This document shows positions 27,261 through 36,714 of a stretch of DNA of 64,000 bases, one piece after another; positions within the stretch are counted from its first letter, which is position 1; every line of letters starts with the position of its first letter. The DNA lies in assembly GCF_020829625.1 (NCBI RefSeq), contig NZ_JAIVFX010000010.1, positions 1-64,000 of the forward strand, given 5' to 3'. The notes below the pieces were generated by a model, which searched no databases, was not told the origin of the DNA, and saw only the letters and a list, made by a program, of their open reading frames with translations. The position numbers were made by a program, and so were the translations under genes. The stretch comes from Nostoc sp. XA010. Its GTDB lineage: Bacteria > Cyanobacteriota > Cyanobacteriia > Cyanobacteriales > Nostocaceae.

Positions 27261-29411
27261 ATGCCTGCGTTTCTATTAGAAGTTGGTACAGAAGAACTAC
27301 CTGCAAGTTTTCTCAGTGATGCTTTAGTGCAATGGCAGGAACGCATTCCCCAAAGCCTGGAAGCAAACAGCCTCAAGGGTGAAAGTGTCCAAGTGTACGG
27401 TACTCCCCGGCGCTTGGCGGTAGTAATTAAAGGTCTACCATCCCAGCAACCAGACCGAGAAGAAGAAATTAAAGGGCCCCCCGCCCAAGCCGCCTTTAAA
27501 GATGGTCAGCCGACAGCAGCAGCAGTAGGCTTTGCCAAAAAACAAGGCGTGGAATTAGATGCGCTGTTGCTTCGCCCCACTGACAAAGGGGAATTTGTCT
27601 TTGTGCAAAAAAGAATTCCCGGTCGTCCTGTGGCGGAAATTTTGACAGAACTTATTCCCCAGTGGATTTGGGGTTTAGAAGGTAAGCGGTTAATGCGTTG
27701 GGGAAATGGAGATGCGAGGTTTTCCCGACCAATTCGTTGGCTGGTAGCTTTGTTAGATGATACGGTACTGCCTTTAGAATTAGTGAATGGTTCTACAACG
27801 ATTCAGAGCGATCGCATTTCTCAAGGTCATCGGGTTTTACATCCTGAACCTGTGACAATTGCCCAAGCTACTGATTATGTTACCGCTCTCAAGTCTGCTT
27901 ATGTGACCGTTGACCCAGAAGAACGGGTAAATATTATCAAAGAGCAAGTAAAAGCAGTAGCAGAAAATTTAGGCGGGTATACAGTATTTTACCCCGATTT
28001 GTTAGAGGAAGTAACTAACCTTGTAGAACATCCTTCCGCAGTTGTTGGTAAATTTGAACCAGAATTTTTGGAATTACCAACTGAGGTAATTACTGAAGTC
28101 ATGGTTACTCATCAGCGTTATTTCCCTGTATTCAAACCAGATAGTTCTGAGCAAGAATTATTGCCCAATTTCATCACAATTTCTAACGCTGATCCCAAGA
28201 AATCAGATATTGTTGCTGTCGGAAATGAAAAAGTAATTCGTGCCAGATTAGCTGATGGCAGATTTTTCTACGAAGCTGATTTAACTAAGCCGATAGATAG
28301 CTTTTTACCGCAATTAGAAAAAGTCACTTTCCAAGAAGAATTGGGTTCGGTGCGTACCAAGGTAGATAGAGTAGTCAAAGTTGCCGAGCGAATAAGCACC
28401 CAATTAGAATTAGCGGAAAATCAAAGCCAAAAGATCCAACGTGCTGCTTTATTATGTAAAGCAGATTTGGTTACTCAAATGGTGTATGAATTCCCCGAAT
28501 TGCAAGGCATTATGGGAGAAAAATATGCCTTAGCCAGTGGTGAAGATGCCGAAGTAGCAAAGGCAATTTATCAGCATTATTTGCCAACAGGAGCCGGTGA
28601 TAATTTTCCCGAAACACTCACGGGTCAAATTGTCGGTTTGGCAGATAGATTAGATACCTTGGTGAGTATCTTTGGTTTAGGTTTAATTCCCTCTGGCTCG
28701 TCTGATCCCTTCGCTTTGCGCCGTGCGGCTAACGCTGTAGTTAAAATTACTTGGTTTTATAATTTGCCGATAAATTTAGATAATTTATTAGCGCAAATAT
28801 CCACAGACTTTGCAGCAAAATATCACAAAGATCAGGCATCATTAACCGCAGCGTTACAAGAGTTTTTCTTACAACGCATCCGCACTTTACTACAAGAAGA
28901 AAAGATTGATTACGACTTGGTAAATGCAGTTTTGGGAGAAAATGACCCAGAATACACAGAACGGGCGTTAAAAGATTTATTGGATGTACGCGATCGCGCC
29001 TTATACTTACAACAAATCCGCAACGACAGTACCTTAGATAACATATACGAAACCGTTAACCGTTCCACACGATTAGCCGCCCAAGGTGATTTGGATACAA
29101 AACAGCTAGAACCGACAACCGTAGTCCGTCAAGAATTATTCCAAAAGCCCTCTGAGACAGCTTTGTATAATGCCTTAATCGAATCAGTGCCGCAAACTCA
29201 AGCAGCACAGCAGACACGAAATTATCAATTGTTACTAGCAGCACTAGGAAAAATTGCTCCGACAGTTAGTAACTTCTTTGATGGCCCAGATAGCGTATTA
29301 GTTATGGACTCCGATCCAGAAGTTAAACGTAATCGATTGCACTTACTTGGATTAGTTCGCAATCATGCCCGTGTTTTAGCTGACTTTGGGGCGATCGTCA
29401 AAAATCTGTAG
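27261..29411 (+). CDS. glyS: Glycyl-tRNA synthetase beta subunit
   Basis: The 716-residue protein matches the bacterial alpha2beta2 GlyRS beta subunit throughout: N-terminal FLLEVGTEELPASFL, then YGTPRRLAVV, HQRYFPVF, ARLADGRFFYEAD, the HD-like domain and LADRLDTLVSIFGLGLIPSGSSDPFALRR, and a C-terminal anticodon-binding domain. With GlyQ (not in the window) it charges tRNA-Gly in the cytoplasm. The ATG at 27261 gives the canonical N-terminus. The length is normal. The gene is followed after 84 bp by murD on the same strand. Confidence 0.97.
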   Translation: MPAFLLEVGTEELPASFLSDALVQWQERIPQSLEANSLKGESVQVYGTPRRLAVVIKGLPSQQPDREEEIKGPPAQAAFKDGQPTAAAVGFAKKQGVELDALLLRPTDKGEFVFVQKRIPGRPVAEILTELIPQWIWGLEGKRLMRWGNGDARFSRPIRWLVALLDDTVLPLELVNGSTTIQSDRISQGHRVLHPEPVTIAQATDYVTALKSAYVTVDPEERVNIIKEQVKAVAENLGGYTVFYPDLLEEVTNLVEHPSAVVGKFEPEFLELPTEVITEVMVTHQRYFPVFKPDSSEQELLPNFITISNADPKKSDIVAVGNEKVIRARLADGRFFYEADLTKPIDSFLPQLEKVTFQEELGSVRTKVDRVVKVAERISTQLELAENQSQKIQRAALLCKADLVTQMVYEFPELQGIMGEKYALASGEDAEVAKAIYQHYLPTGAGDNFPETLTGQIVGLADRLDTLVSIFGLGLIPSGSSDPFALRRAANAVVKITWFYNLPINLDNLLAQISTDFAAKYHKDQASLTAALQEFFLQRIRTLLQEEKIDYDLVNAVLGENDPEYTERALKDLLDVRDRALYLQQIRNDSTLDNIYETVNRSTRLAAQGDLDTKQLEPTTVVRQELFQKPSETALYNALIESVPQTQAAQQTRNYQLLLAALGKIAPTVSNFFDGPDSVLVMDSDPEVKRNRLHLLGLVRNHARVLADFGAIVKNL

Positions 29412-29495
29412 CGTAGATCAACAAAAAGTTGTGTAATTTTTGCCAATAGACGCTACTATAGGGAGTGCTTAACCAGGGACACTCTGCTGCAATCT

Positions 29496-31025
29496 ATGTC
29501 CAGAGCTACTGTAATTGGATTGGGAAAGTCCGGTGTTGCTGCGGCGAGATTGTTGAAACGGGAAGGTTGGGAGGTAGAGCTAAGTGATAGCAACACCTCC
29601 GAAACCCTCCTACAACAACAACAAGAACTCGCTGCCGAGCAAATAATCGTAAAACTAGGCCAATCCCTAGAATTGAATGGTGCTAATTTACCCCAATTAA
29701 TAGTCGTTAGTCCTGGCGTACCTTGGGATATTCCCGTATTAATCAAGGCACGCCAATTAGGTATAGAAACCATTGGGGAAATGGAACTCGCTTGGCGAAA
29801 TTTGCAAGGGCTACCTTGGGTAGGAATTACTGGTACTAACGGCAAAACTACTACCACAGCTTTAATTGCTGCCATTTTTCAAGCAGCAGGCTTAAATGCC
29901 CCTGCCTGCGGTAATATTGGCTACGCCGCTTGTGATGTTGCCCTATCTTGGAGGGGGAGAGGGGCAGGGGGCAGGGAGCAGGGAGCAGGGGGAGCAGGGG
30001 AGGCAGGGGGAGCATTTGATAATTCCTCACTCTTAACTCCTAATTCCTCACTTTTAACTCCTCACTCTTCACTCGATTGGGTGATTGCGGAAATTAGCAG
30101 CTATCAAGTAGAGTCTTCGAGTTCTCTTGCGCCACGTATCGGTGTTTGGACGACTTTTACACCGGATCATCTTAGTCGCCATAAGACTTTAGAGAATTAT
30201 TACAACATTAAAGCCAAGCTGTTGCGTCAGTCCGAATTGCAAGTGTTCAATGGTGATGATGCCTACTTGAGGCAGCAAGGTTTAAGTGCTTGGCCTGATG
30301 CTTATTGGACAAGTGCCAAAGGAAAAGATTTCCTGATTAGCGAAAAAGGCTTTTACATCGAGGACGACTGGGTTGTGGGAAAATTGACTGCAACCTCTGT
30401 ACCAGAACCGATTGTGAAAGTATCCACTTTGCGGATGGTGGGAGAACATAATCAGCAAAATCTCTTGATGGCAGTAGCAACGGCACGATTAGCGGGAATT
30501 AATCGTGATGCGATCGCACTTGCAATTCGAGAATTTCCTGGCGTTGCTCATCGTTTGGAGCATATCTGCACTTGGGAAGGTATTAATTTCATTAACGACA
30601 GTAAAGCTACTAACTACGATGCTGCCGAAGTTGGTTTAGCATCCGTTAACAGTCCAGCGATTTTAATTGCTGGTGGAGAAGCTAAAGCAGGTGATGATAC
30701 TAGCTGGCTAGCACAAATTCAAACCAAAGCTGCTGCTGTGTTATTGATTGGCTCTGCTGCACCCACATTTGCCCAACGCCTCCAAGAGGTGGGGTATTAT
30801 TCTTACCACATTGTAGAAACTATGGAAAGGGCAGTTCCTAGAGCGGCGGAATTAGCTAAGGAGTATGAAGCGCCTGTGGTGTTGCTATCTCCGGCTTGTG
30901 CAAGTTTCGATCAATACCCGAATTTTGAGGTGCGGGGCGATCGTTTCCGTCAGTTGTGCCTTGCTTGGGCGCAAGCACAGAAGGTTCAATACAATTCGAT
31001 TCTTTCATCTCCTCTGCCTAATTAA
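29496..31025 (+). CDS. murD: UDP-N-acetylmuramoylalanine-D-glutamate ligase with in-frame repeat insert
   Basis: MurD adds D-glutamate to UDP-MurNAc-L-Ala in cytoplasmic peptidoglycan synthesis. The N-terminal Rossmann motif (GLGKSGVAAARLL), ATP-binding GITGTNGKTTTTALI, EISSYQVESS, FTPDHLSRH and NDSKATNYDAA are all present. At 509 residues it is about 45 longer than expected. The excess is a Gly/Ala/Glu then Ser/Leu/Thr-rich stretch at about residues 152-193 (nt 29949-30076), between ACDVAL and DWVIAEISS. It is encoded by a purine-rich tract plus heptamer-like repeats that are typical of intergenic DNA here. The frame is kept, so the enzyme is probably functional with an external loop. Confidence 0.93.
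   Translation: MSRATVIGLGKSGVAAARLLKREGWEVELSDSNTSETLLQQQQELAAEQIIVKLGQSLELNGANLPQLIVVSPGVPWDIPVLIKARQLGIETIGEMELAWRNLQGLPWVGITGTNGKTTTTALIAAIFQAAGLNAPACGNIGYAACDVALSWRGRGAGGREQGAGGAGEAGGAFDNSSLLTPNSSLLTPHSSLDWVIAEISSYQVESSSSLAPRIGVWTTFTPDHLSRHKTLENYYNIKAKLLRQSELQVFNGDDAYLRQQGLSAWPDAYWTSAKGKDFLISEKGFYIEDDWVVGKLTATSVPEPIVKVSTLRMVGEHNQQNLLMAVATARLAGINRDAIALAIREFPGVAHRLEHICTWEGINFINDSKATNYDAAEVGLASVNSPAILIAGGEAKAGDDTSWLAQIQTKAAAVLLIGSAAPTFAQRLQEVGYYSYHIVETMERAVPRAAELAKEYEAPVVLLSPACASFDQYPNFEVRGDRFRQLCLAWAQAQKVQYNSILSSPLPN
29949..30076. repeat. Intergenic-type repeat inserted inside murD
   Basis: The segment is a GGGGCAGGGAGCAGG-type purine tract followed by four degenerate CTCACTCTTAACTCCTAATTC heptamer-like units. 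Similar tracts lie in gaps at 21855-21945 and 34725-34775. It contains no stop in the murD frame. Confidence 0.8.
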
Positions 31026-31144
31026 TTCGGCATTGCTGATTACAATGTATGAATCTTGGTGTAGAGATGTTGCAATGCAACGTTTTTACAAAAGTTTTGA
31101 AATCACGCAAAATCATTTTCATACATCAATTCAGGAACGCCACT

Positions 31145-31179
31145 AATTCACTGTGTAGCTGCAAGTCACACAGTGAATT
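31145..31179. terminator. 12-bp hairpin between murD and the PAN protein gene
   Basis: AATTCACTGTGT (31145-31156) and ACACAGTGAATT (31168-31179) form a perfect stem with an 11-nt loop, 120 bp after the murD stop. There is no strong T run, so terminator function is a guess. Confidence 0.4.
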
Positions 31180-31272
31180 CATTATGTAAAATTATTAACA
31201 ATTTTGGTATTTTATAGCAAATAACTGTACTATACACAGCTGATAATAATACTGTGCAGCCAGGAGAGATTT

Positions 31273-31686
31273 ATGAAATTCAAAATGGTCACAGCTTGGC
31301 AATATGCAAAGAAAAATTTTGTTTTCCCAAGAAATATTATATTTTTTGGGTTGGTACTTTTGCTAATTTTAGGTTTTAGTACGATTTTAAACTTCACACC
31401 ATTGGCTCAACCTGCCACAGCTCAAGTGGGCCCATTCTCAACCACTATTCCACGTTATGCCGTAACTGCTGAATTTGGTAGAGATAGAGCAGGTAGCGAT
31501 TACACATCTTTTCCGACTTCAGCATTTGCTTCAGACTGCCAAAAGTTTTGTATTGATGATAGCAGGTGTAGTGCTTATACCTATGTTCGACCAGGAGTAC
31601 AAGGTACTAATGCTGTTTGTTATTTAAAATCTGTAGCACCACCATTAACACCAAATAGCTGCTGTGTATCCGGTGTGAAATTGTAA
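31273..31686 (+). CDS. Secreted or anchored PAN-domain protein
   Basis: The 137-residue protein has a membrane-spanning signal region (IIFFGLVLLLILGFSTILNF) ending near AQPATAQV and a PAN/apple-like domain. The domain has six Cys: CQKFCIDDSRCSAYTYV, AVCYLKS and the SCCVSG ending, together with the typical GRDRAGSDYTSF opening. PAN domains bind proteins or carbohydrates outside the cytoplasm. An AGGAGA ribosome site stands 7 nt before the ATG. It is monocistronic, and the small hicB gene converges on it. Confidence 0.85.
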   Translation: MKFKMVTAWQYAKKNFVFPRNIIFFGLVLLLILGFSTILNFTPLAQPATAQVGPFSTTIPRYAVTAEFGRDRAGSDYTSFPTSAFASDCQKFCIDDSRCSAYTYVRPGVQGTNAVCYLKSVAPPLTPNSCCVSGVKL

Positions 31687-31762
31687 GCTAAAAGTGCGGT
31701 GCGAATTTTTGCCAATCTGTACTAGAAGGATTGTTTAGGGCTAATTTCGTGATTTCCGATAA

Positions 31763-31987
31763 TTAGGTTTTGATGTAGTTTGCAACTTCAACCTCATGAG
31801 CGATGCTTGTAGGTTTAGGAATAGGTAAACCATCTTCTAGCATTCCTTCTAGATGAAATTCAATAGCTTCTGCAATCATCTGCTTGACTTCTTCTAAGGT
31901 TTCACCTGTAGTTACACAACCTGGTAAATCAGGGACATAAGCAGAGTAATTACTATCCGCCTTTTCAATCACCACTACGTAATGCAT
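31763..31987 (-). CDS. hicB: HicB-family antitoxin
   Basis: The 74-residue protein has the HicB partial RNase H-like fold: HYVVVIEKADSNYSAYVPDLPGC, then TGETLEEVKQMIAEAIEFHLEGM. It neutralises HicA and usually also represses the operon. The frame is open upstream to 32020, but the ATG at 31987 follows an AAGGAG ribosome site and gives the family N-terminus. It is the second gene of a hicA-hicB operon, starting 12 bp after the hicA stop. A C-terminal DNA-binding helix-turn-helix is absent, so this is the short HicB form. Confidence 0.88.
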   Translation of the reverse strand: MHYVVVIEKADSNYSAYVPDLPGCVTTGETLEEVKQMIAEAIEFHLEGMLEDGLPIPKPTSIAHEVEVANYIKT

Positions 31988-31998
31988 TGCCGTTCTCC

Positions 31999-32181
31999 TT
32001 ATAACTGTGCTTGCCTCCAAATACTACTGAGAGTACCAGGGGCTAAGTCGTCAGACAATTTACCTGGAACTGTAACTAAACCTGGTTTATCTGGATGCTT
32101 AAACTGTCGATGACTACCTTTAGTTCTATCAAGATACCAACCATCAGCTTCCACTCGCTTGATCACATCACGTACTTTCAT
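31999..32181 (-). CDS. hicA: HicA-family mRNA interferase toxin
   Basis: The 60-residue protein has the double-stranded-RNA-binding-like HicA fold: KVRDVIKRVEADGWYLDRTKGSH with the catalytic His in GSHRQFKHP, then VTVPGKLSDDLAPGTLSSI. It cleaves mRNA when free of HicB. The longer open frame begins at 32241, but the ATG at 32181 gives the conserved N-terminus. Toxin first, antitoxin second is the usual hicAB order. All key residues appear intact. Confidence 0.88.
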   Translation of the reverse strand: MKVRDVIKRVEADGWYLDRTKGSHRQFKHPDKPGLVTVPGKLSDDLAPGTLSSIWRQAQL

Positions 32182-32850
32182 GTTACTACTTATCTGTACA
32201 GTTGAAATTTCTGTTACAGATATCGCTAATTGAGAAGTCAAAACTCAATAAGATTTCCTATTTTCTCATTTGGGAAATTTGCTTTTCGGGAATTAAAAGC
32301 CAAAGTTATTCAGTTCTTGGTAAGAGTTGGCGAGTTAAAAATGACAGCTTTTAAACTTAGCTAGATCATCGGTGAATGCGGATAACTAATTTACTCCTTT
32401 AAAAGGATGACACTTAATAGTAAACCATTTGCTGCTCTTAAAATAACATAACCAAAACAATAGTTAGAATTGCTTTCTTCATAATAATTAGTTTTCCTGG
32501 AATTATTAACATTATTTATAGGATTAAAGTTTTTGACTACGGGTTAGCCGTTGAGATTAATCTATACCTGTGTCACGTAGCTAGGTATTTAACGCACCTC
32601 AATCAAACCGTTGGGGCAGTTGAGTTTTTAGCGATGCCTGTGATAGTTTAGAAAGAAATTGGCTCGAAAATACCTCAAGGTAAGTCGCCAGCGTCAACAC
32701 CTTGTTGTTTTTACAGCAAGGTGCTTAGTAAAAATACTGTTGCAAGCGGCGTATTGATTTTTTATCTCCCTTCAGAATCTCCAGATTTCTAAAGTGAATA
32801 ATCAAGCTTTTCCAGAGCTATATTTCCTCTCTCACAGATAAAATTTATAT
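32182..32850. other. Gap between hicA and argS, no gene
   Basis: I see no coding sequence. A hairpin CACCTTGTTG/CAGCAAGGTG lies at about 32698-32723, 127 bp before argS; it could be a leader structure but has no T run and no visible specifier sequence. Confidence 0.4.
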
Positions 32851-34614
32851 ATGAACGCTACACAAGAAAAACTAAAAGTTCAGCTTGAGCAGGCAATAGT
32901 TGCGGCTTTTGGCGCTGATTTTGGTGGAGTAGATCCAATTTTGGTTTCTGCTAGCAATCCTAAATTTGGTGATTATCAGGCGAATGTAGCTTTATCCCTG
33001 AGTAAAAAGTTAGCAAAGCAACCAAGAGCGATCGCAGGTGCGATCGTTGAGAAACTAGATGTATCCGAAATCTGCGAACCGCCAGAAATCGCTGGGCCAG
33101 GATTTATCAATCTAAAACTGAAAACAGCATACCTGGAAGCACAACTGAATGAGATTCAAGCTGATCCCAGGTTGGGAGTTCCAGCCGCGAAAACGCCCAA
33201 GCGGGAAATTGTCGATTTTTCCAGTCCGAATATTGCCAAAGAAATGCACGTTGGACACTTGCGTTCTACTATTATTGGTGATTCCATCGCCCGAATTTTA
33301 GAATTTCAAGGACACGATGTTTTGCGGTTAAATCATGTGGGTGATTGGGGTACGCAGTTTGGCATGTTAATCGCCTATCTGCGGGAAGTTTACCCAGACG
33401 CGCTTACCACCGCTAATGCTTTAGATATTGGTGATTTAGTCTCTTTTTACCGCAAAGCCAAACAACGCTTTGATACAGATGCAGCTTTTCAAGAAACAGC
33501 GCGGCAAGAAGTCGTAAGATTACAAGCAGGTGCAGAGGATACACTTCATGCTTGGAAACTGCTGTGCGAACAATCACGGCAAGAGTTTCAAATAATTTAT
33601 GAGTTGCTAGATATTAACTTAACTGAACGCGGCGAATCTTTCTACAACCCTTTACTATCTGGCGTTGTGGAAGATTTAGAAAAATCGGGGTTGCTGGTAG
33701 AAAACCAAGGGGCAAAATGCGTATTTCTGGAAGGGTTTACAAATAGAGAAGGTGAACCTTTGCCCTTAATTGTACAGAAATCAGATGGCGGCTATAACTA
33801 TGCCACAACAGATTTAGCATCCCTCCGCTACCGGATTCAGCAGGATCAAGCAAAGCGGATAATTTATGTAACAGATGCTGGACAAGGAAATCACTTTGCC
33901 CAATTTTTGCAAGTGGCACGCAAAGTTGGATGGATTCCCGATGATGTGGAATTAGTGCATGTTCCCTTTGGGTTAGTGTTAGGAGAAGATGGTAAAAAGT
34001 TCAAAACTCGTTCTGGGGATACTGTGCGGTTGCGGGATTTATTAGATGAAGCGATCGCTCGTGCCCATGCTGACCTAAAAACCAGATTACAAGAAGAAGA
34101 ACGCCAAGAAACTGAAGAATTCATTAATGAAGTTGCTAGGGTAGTTGGGATCAGTGCAGTTAAATATGCAGACTTAAGCCAAAATCGCACTAGTAGTTAC
34201 ATTTTCAGCTATGACAAAATGCTGGATTTCAAAGGTAATACTGCACCTTATATGCTGTATGCTTATGCGCGGATTCAGGGGATTAGCCGCAAGGGTGATA
34301 TTAACTTTAAAGAGTTAGGAAACAATGCTGTTTTGTTGGAGCATGAAACAGAATTAGCTCTAGCAAAATATTTACTTCAACTGGATGAAGTTATTAGTAG
34401 TGTAGAGCAAGATTTGCTGCCTAATCGTTTATGTGAGTATTTGTATGAATTAAGTAAAAAGTTTAATCAGTTTTATGACCGGAATCAGGGAGTTCAGGTT
34501 TTGGAGGCTGAGGAACCGCAGCGAACATCACGCTTGGTTTTATGTGATTTGACTGCTAGAACTCTGAAATTGGGATTGTCTTTATTGGGAATTCAGGTAT
34601 TAGAGAGGATGTAA
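32851..34614 (+). CDS. argS: Arginyl-tRNA synthetase
   Basis: The 587-residue class I synthetase carries the N-terminal additional domain (with FGDYQANVALSLSK), the HIGH-type signature in EMHVGHLRSTIIGD (about residue 132), RLNHVGDWGTQFGML, DLASLRYR and the KMSKS-equivalent KFKTRSGDTVRL. The DALR anticodon-binding domain closes the protein. It charges tRNA-Arg in the cytoplasm. Length and motifs are normal, and the ATG at 32851 gives the expected N-terminus. Confidence 0.97.
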   Translation: MNATQEKLKVQLEQAIVAAFGADFGGVDPILVSASNPKFGDYQANVALSLSKKLAKQPRAIAGAIVEKLDVSEICEPPEIAGPGFINLKLKTAYLEAQLNEIQADPRLGVPAAKTPKREIVDFSSPNIAKEMHVGHLRSTIIGDSIARILEFQGHDVLRLNHVGDWGTQFGMLIAYLREVYPDALTTANALDIGDLVSFYRKAKQRFDTDAAFQETARQEVVRLQAGAEDTLHAWKLLCEQSRQEFQIIYELLDINLTERGESFYNPLLSGVVEDLEKSGLLVENQGAKCVFLEGFTNREGEPLPLIVQKSDGGYNYATTDLASLRYRIQQDQAKRIIYVTDAGQGNHFAQFLQVARKVGWIPDDVELVHVPFGLVLGEDGKKFKTRSGDTVRLRDLLDEAIARAHADLKTRLQEEERQETEEFINEVARVVGISAVKYADLSQNRTSSYIFSYDKMLDFKGNTAPYMLYAYARIQGISRKGDINFKELGNNAVLLEHETELALAKYLLQLDEVISSVEQDLLPNRLCEYLYELSKKFNQFYDRNQGVQVLEAEEPQRTSRLVLCDLTARTLKLGLSLLGIQVLERM

Positions 34615-34824
34615 GACTAATTCATAATTCGTAATTCGTAATTGGTGGAGTTGGAAGAAAGGTTTTGTTGGGGGACTTCCAGAGAATAAATTACCCAATT
34701 TATTCAGATGATATTTTTATATTTCCTCCTGCTTCCTGCCCCCTGCTCCCTGCCCCTTGCTCCCCTGCATACACAACGACGATTGATTATTTTTTTAATT
34801 GGAAGTCCTTGGAGGCGATCGCAA

Positions 34825-35388
34825 ATGGTACGGACAGCATCAAAAAGCATAACTTTGGCAGAGTTTCTGAAGCTACCAGAAACGAAACCCGCTAGTGAAT
34901 ACATCAATGGTCAAATTATTCAAAAACCAATGGCACAGGGGAAGCACAGTACAATTCAAGGTGAAATGGTTAGCACTATTAACTTAACGCTGAAGCCCAA
35001 GCGAATTGCACGAGCGTATCCAGAACTGCGGTGTACTTTTGGCGGAAGGTCGATAGTGCCAGATGTTTCTGTGTTTACTTGGCAAAGAATTCCTCGTGAT
35101 GAAAATGGCCAAGTTGCCAACGTATTCCAAGCTGCTCCCGATTGGACTATCGAGATTTTATCACCTGACCAAAGACAAACGAAAGTTACAAAAAATATTT
35201 TGCATTGCCTGAATTATGAAACACAAATGGGTTGGCTGATCGATCCAGAAGAACAAACAGTATTTGTGTACATCCGCAATCAACAGCCAGTCATGTTGGA
35301 TGAATTAGAAGCTTTACTTCCTGTGCCAGATTTTGCAAGTGAGTTGAGGCTGACGGTGGGAGATTTATTTGGTTGGCTGTTGGAGTAA
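34825..35388 (+). CDS. Uma2-family (DUF820) endonuclease-like protein
   Basis: The 187-residue protein has the cyanobacterial Uma2/DUF820 PD-(D/E)XK-like core: PASEYINGQIIQKP, AYPELRCTFGGRSIVPDVSV with the acidic residue, APDWTIEILSPDQ and the LIDPEEQTVFVY strand. These families are very abundant in Nostoc and their substrate is mostly unknown. A GGAGG site stands 9 nt before the ATG at 34825. The frame is open further upstream through a purine/pyrimidine tract (34708-34824), which is a repeat rather than coding sequence. Confidence 0.88.
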   Translation: MVRTASKSITLAEFLKLPETKPASEYINGQIIQKPMAQGKHSTIQGEMVSTINLTLKPKRIARAYPELRCTFGGRSIVPDVSVFTWQRIPRDENGQVANVFQAAPDWTIEILSPDQRQTKVTKNILHCLNYETQMGWLIDPEEQTVFVYIRNQQPVMLDELEALLPVPDFASELRLTVGDLFGWLLE

Positions 35389-35425
35389 ACCAAACCCTGA
35401 CGAATTGAATAAGGAAATACACCAA

Positions 35426-35884
35426 GTGCAACAGGTTTTATGGGTAGGAATCGGTTGTAAACGGGGAACCTCATGGCAGTTGATTGATCAAGCAATTGAG
35501 CAAGTCTTTCGAGAAAATCAACTTTTTCAAAGTGCGATCGCAGGTTTTGCTACCATTGACACTAAATCCTCAGAAGTTGGTTTACTAGAACTTTGTAACC
35601 TACGCAATTTGCCCCTAAAAACTTTTTCTGCCGAAATCCTTCGCTCTGTCTGTGTCCCCAACCCTGCCAAAATTACCGACCACAAAGTAGGTACACCTAG
35701 CGTAGCAGAGGCAGCTGCTATTCTTGCAGCTACTCAAACTCCATTGTTGACTGCTTCCCCTTTTAACAGCACAGAAGCATTGGGAGTAAGGTTCTTAGTT
35801 CCTAAACAGATTTTCCAGCTAGAAGGGCAAACAGGAGCGGTAACGCTAGCTGTTGCCCAAGCCTCAAATATTATTAGTCATTAG
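35426..35884 (+). CDS. Cobalamin biosynthesis CobE/CbiG C-terminal-type protein
   Basis: The 152-residue protein matches the CobE/CbiG C-terminal domain: LWVGIGCKRGTSWQLIDQAI, AGFATIDTKSSEVGLLEL, LPLKTFSAEIL, VGTPSVAEAAAILAA. In CbiG proteins this domain acts in ring-contraction steps of cobalamin synthesis. I place the start at GTG 35426, about 40 bp after the Uma2 stop. The last three codons and stop come from a heptamer array; a near-copy of the gene end lies beyond the array and would have given a different C-terminus (TLAVDQASNMNITKLN). The protein is probably functional. Confidence 0.82.
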   Translation: MQQVLWVGIGCKRGTSWQLIDQAIEQVFRENQLFQSAIAGFATIDTKSSEVGLLELCNLRNLPLKTFSAEILRSVCVPNPAKITDHKVGTPSVAEAAAILAATQTPLLTASPFNSTEALGVRFLVPKQIFQLEGQTGAVTLAVAQASNIISH

Positions 35885-35955
35885 TCATTGGTCATTGGTC
35901 ATTGGTCATTAGCTAAAGTAACACTAGCTGTTGACCAAGCCTCAAATATGAATAT
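35840..35955. repeat. Heptamer array flanked by a duplicated gene end
   Basis: Tandem TTAGTCA/TTGGTCA heptamers fill 35873-35912. The 33-bp segment before them (GTAACGCTAGCTGTTGCCCA and on to ATATT, from 35840) reappears after them from 35918 with two differences near its start. The array seems to have inserted together with duplication of the adjacent sequence. Confidence 0.8.
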
Positions 35956-35976
35956 TACAAAACTTAACTAATCTTT

Positions 35977-36330
35977 CTAGTCAACAACTCTCAAAAAATA
36001 GTTAATTACGCTAGAAACAATAGCTAGCACAATTGAACCTAACAAAGCAGGTAAAAAGCCCTGAATCTCAAAACCAGAACCAGGAGTCAAGGCACTTGCT
36101 AACCAAAGGGTTAAAGCGTTGATTACCAATGTAAATAAACCAAAGGTGAGTAAGGTAATCGGAAACGTCAAAATCTGTAAAATTGGTCTAACAAATGCAT
36201 TAACCAGACCAATAACAAGGGCAGCTATTAAGGCAGTCACAAAATTCTTGATAAAGAATCCCGGAACGATATTAGCAGTCAGAAATAACGCTACCGCAGT
36301 ACCGAGCCAAGTTAATAAAAAGTGTTGCAT
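35977..36330 (-). CDS. Phage holin family (DUF360/YvlD-like) membrane protein
   Basis: The 117-residue protein has four hydrophobic segments: LLTWLGTAVALFLTANIV, TALIAALVIGLVNAFVRPI, LLTFGLFTLVINALTLWLAS and ALLGSIVLAIVSSVINYFL. The FVRPIL motif between the second and third is characteristic of this family. Function is unknown despite the holin name. The gene ends just after the duplicated gene end and heptamer array. It reads alone. Confidence 0.88.
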   Translation of the reverse strand: MQHFLLTWLGTAVALFLTANIVPGFFIKNFVTALIAALVIGLVNAFVRPILQILTFPITLLTFGLFTLVINALTLWLASALTPGSGFEIQGFLPALLGSIVLAIVSSVINYFLRVVD

Positions 36331-36714
36331 AAGTTTTTTTAGAGGATTTAGCAGTAAGTTTAATTAATTTCACTATTTACAGCTGTGATCTGTAACACTA
36401 TCAGGTGTCGTTGTGCTTGACTCTTAAAGGTGCCATCATTTTTTGTCAGCCCAAAAGCAATGTAATTTTTCAGTGCTGGCATAGAGAGATACTTTTAATC
36501 GGTGTATCTTTATCGTATTGCAGGATGTACCACGAATTAAATTCATCAAAAATTAATAGAGCAGCAAAACTTCTACAGAGGTTTCTCTTGCAAGAGAAAC
36601 CTTTGTATCTAAAACAGGGTATTTACCACTAGCAAGTTCCAAAGTCATTAACGGAACTCCCAAAATTGCACTATAGTGGATAGCAACTTTAGTATCAGCC
36701 TAAAGCTGTTGGGA
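36331..36714. other. Gap with a perfect 24-bp palindrome
   Basis: No gene is supported. AGGTTTCTCTTG and its complement at 36579-36602 form a loopless perfect palindrome, 113 bp downstream of the peptidoglycan-binding gene on its strand; it could end that transcript but has no clear T run. Confidence 0.45.

Noticed and set aside
32698..32723. Hairpin upstream of argS as a T-box riboswitch
   Set aside because: No specifier loop, no T-box sequence and no terminator; T-boxes are not usual in cyanobacteria.
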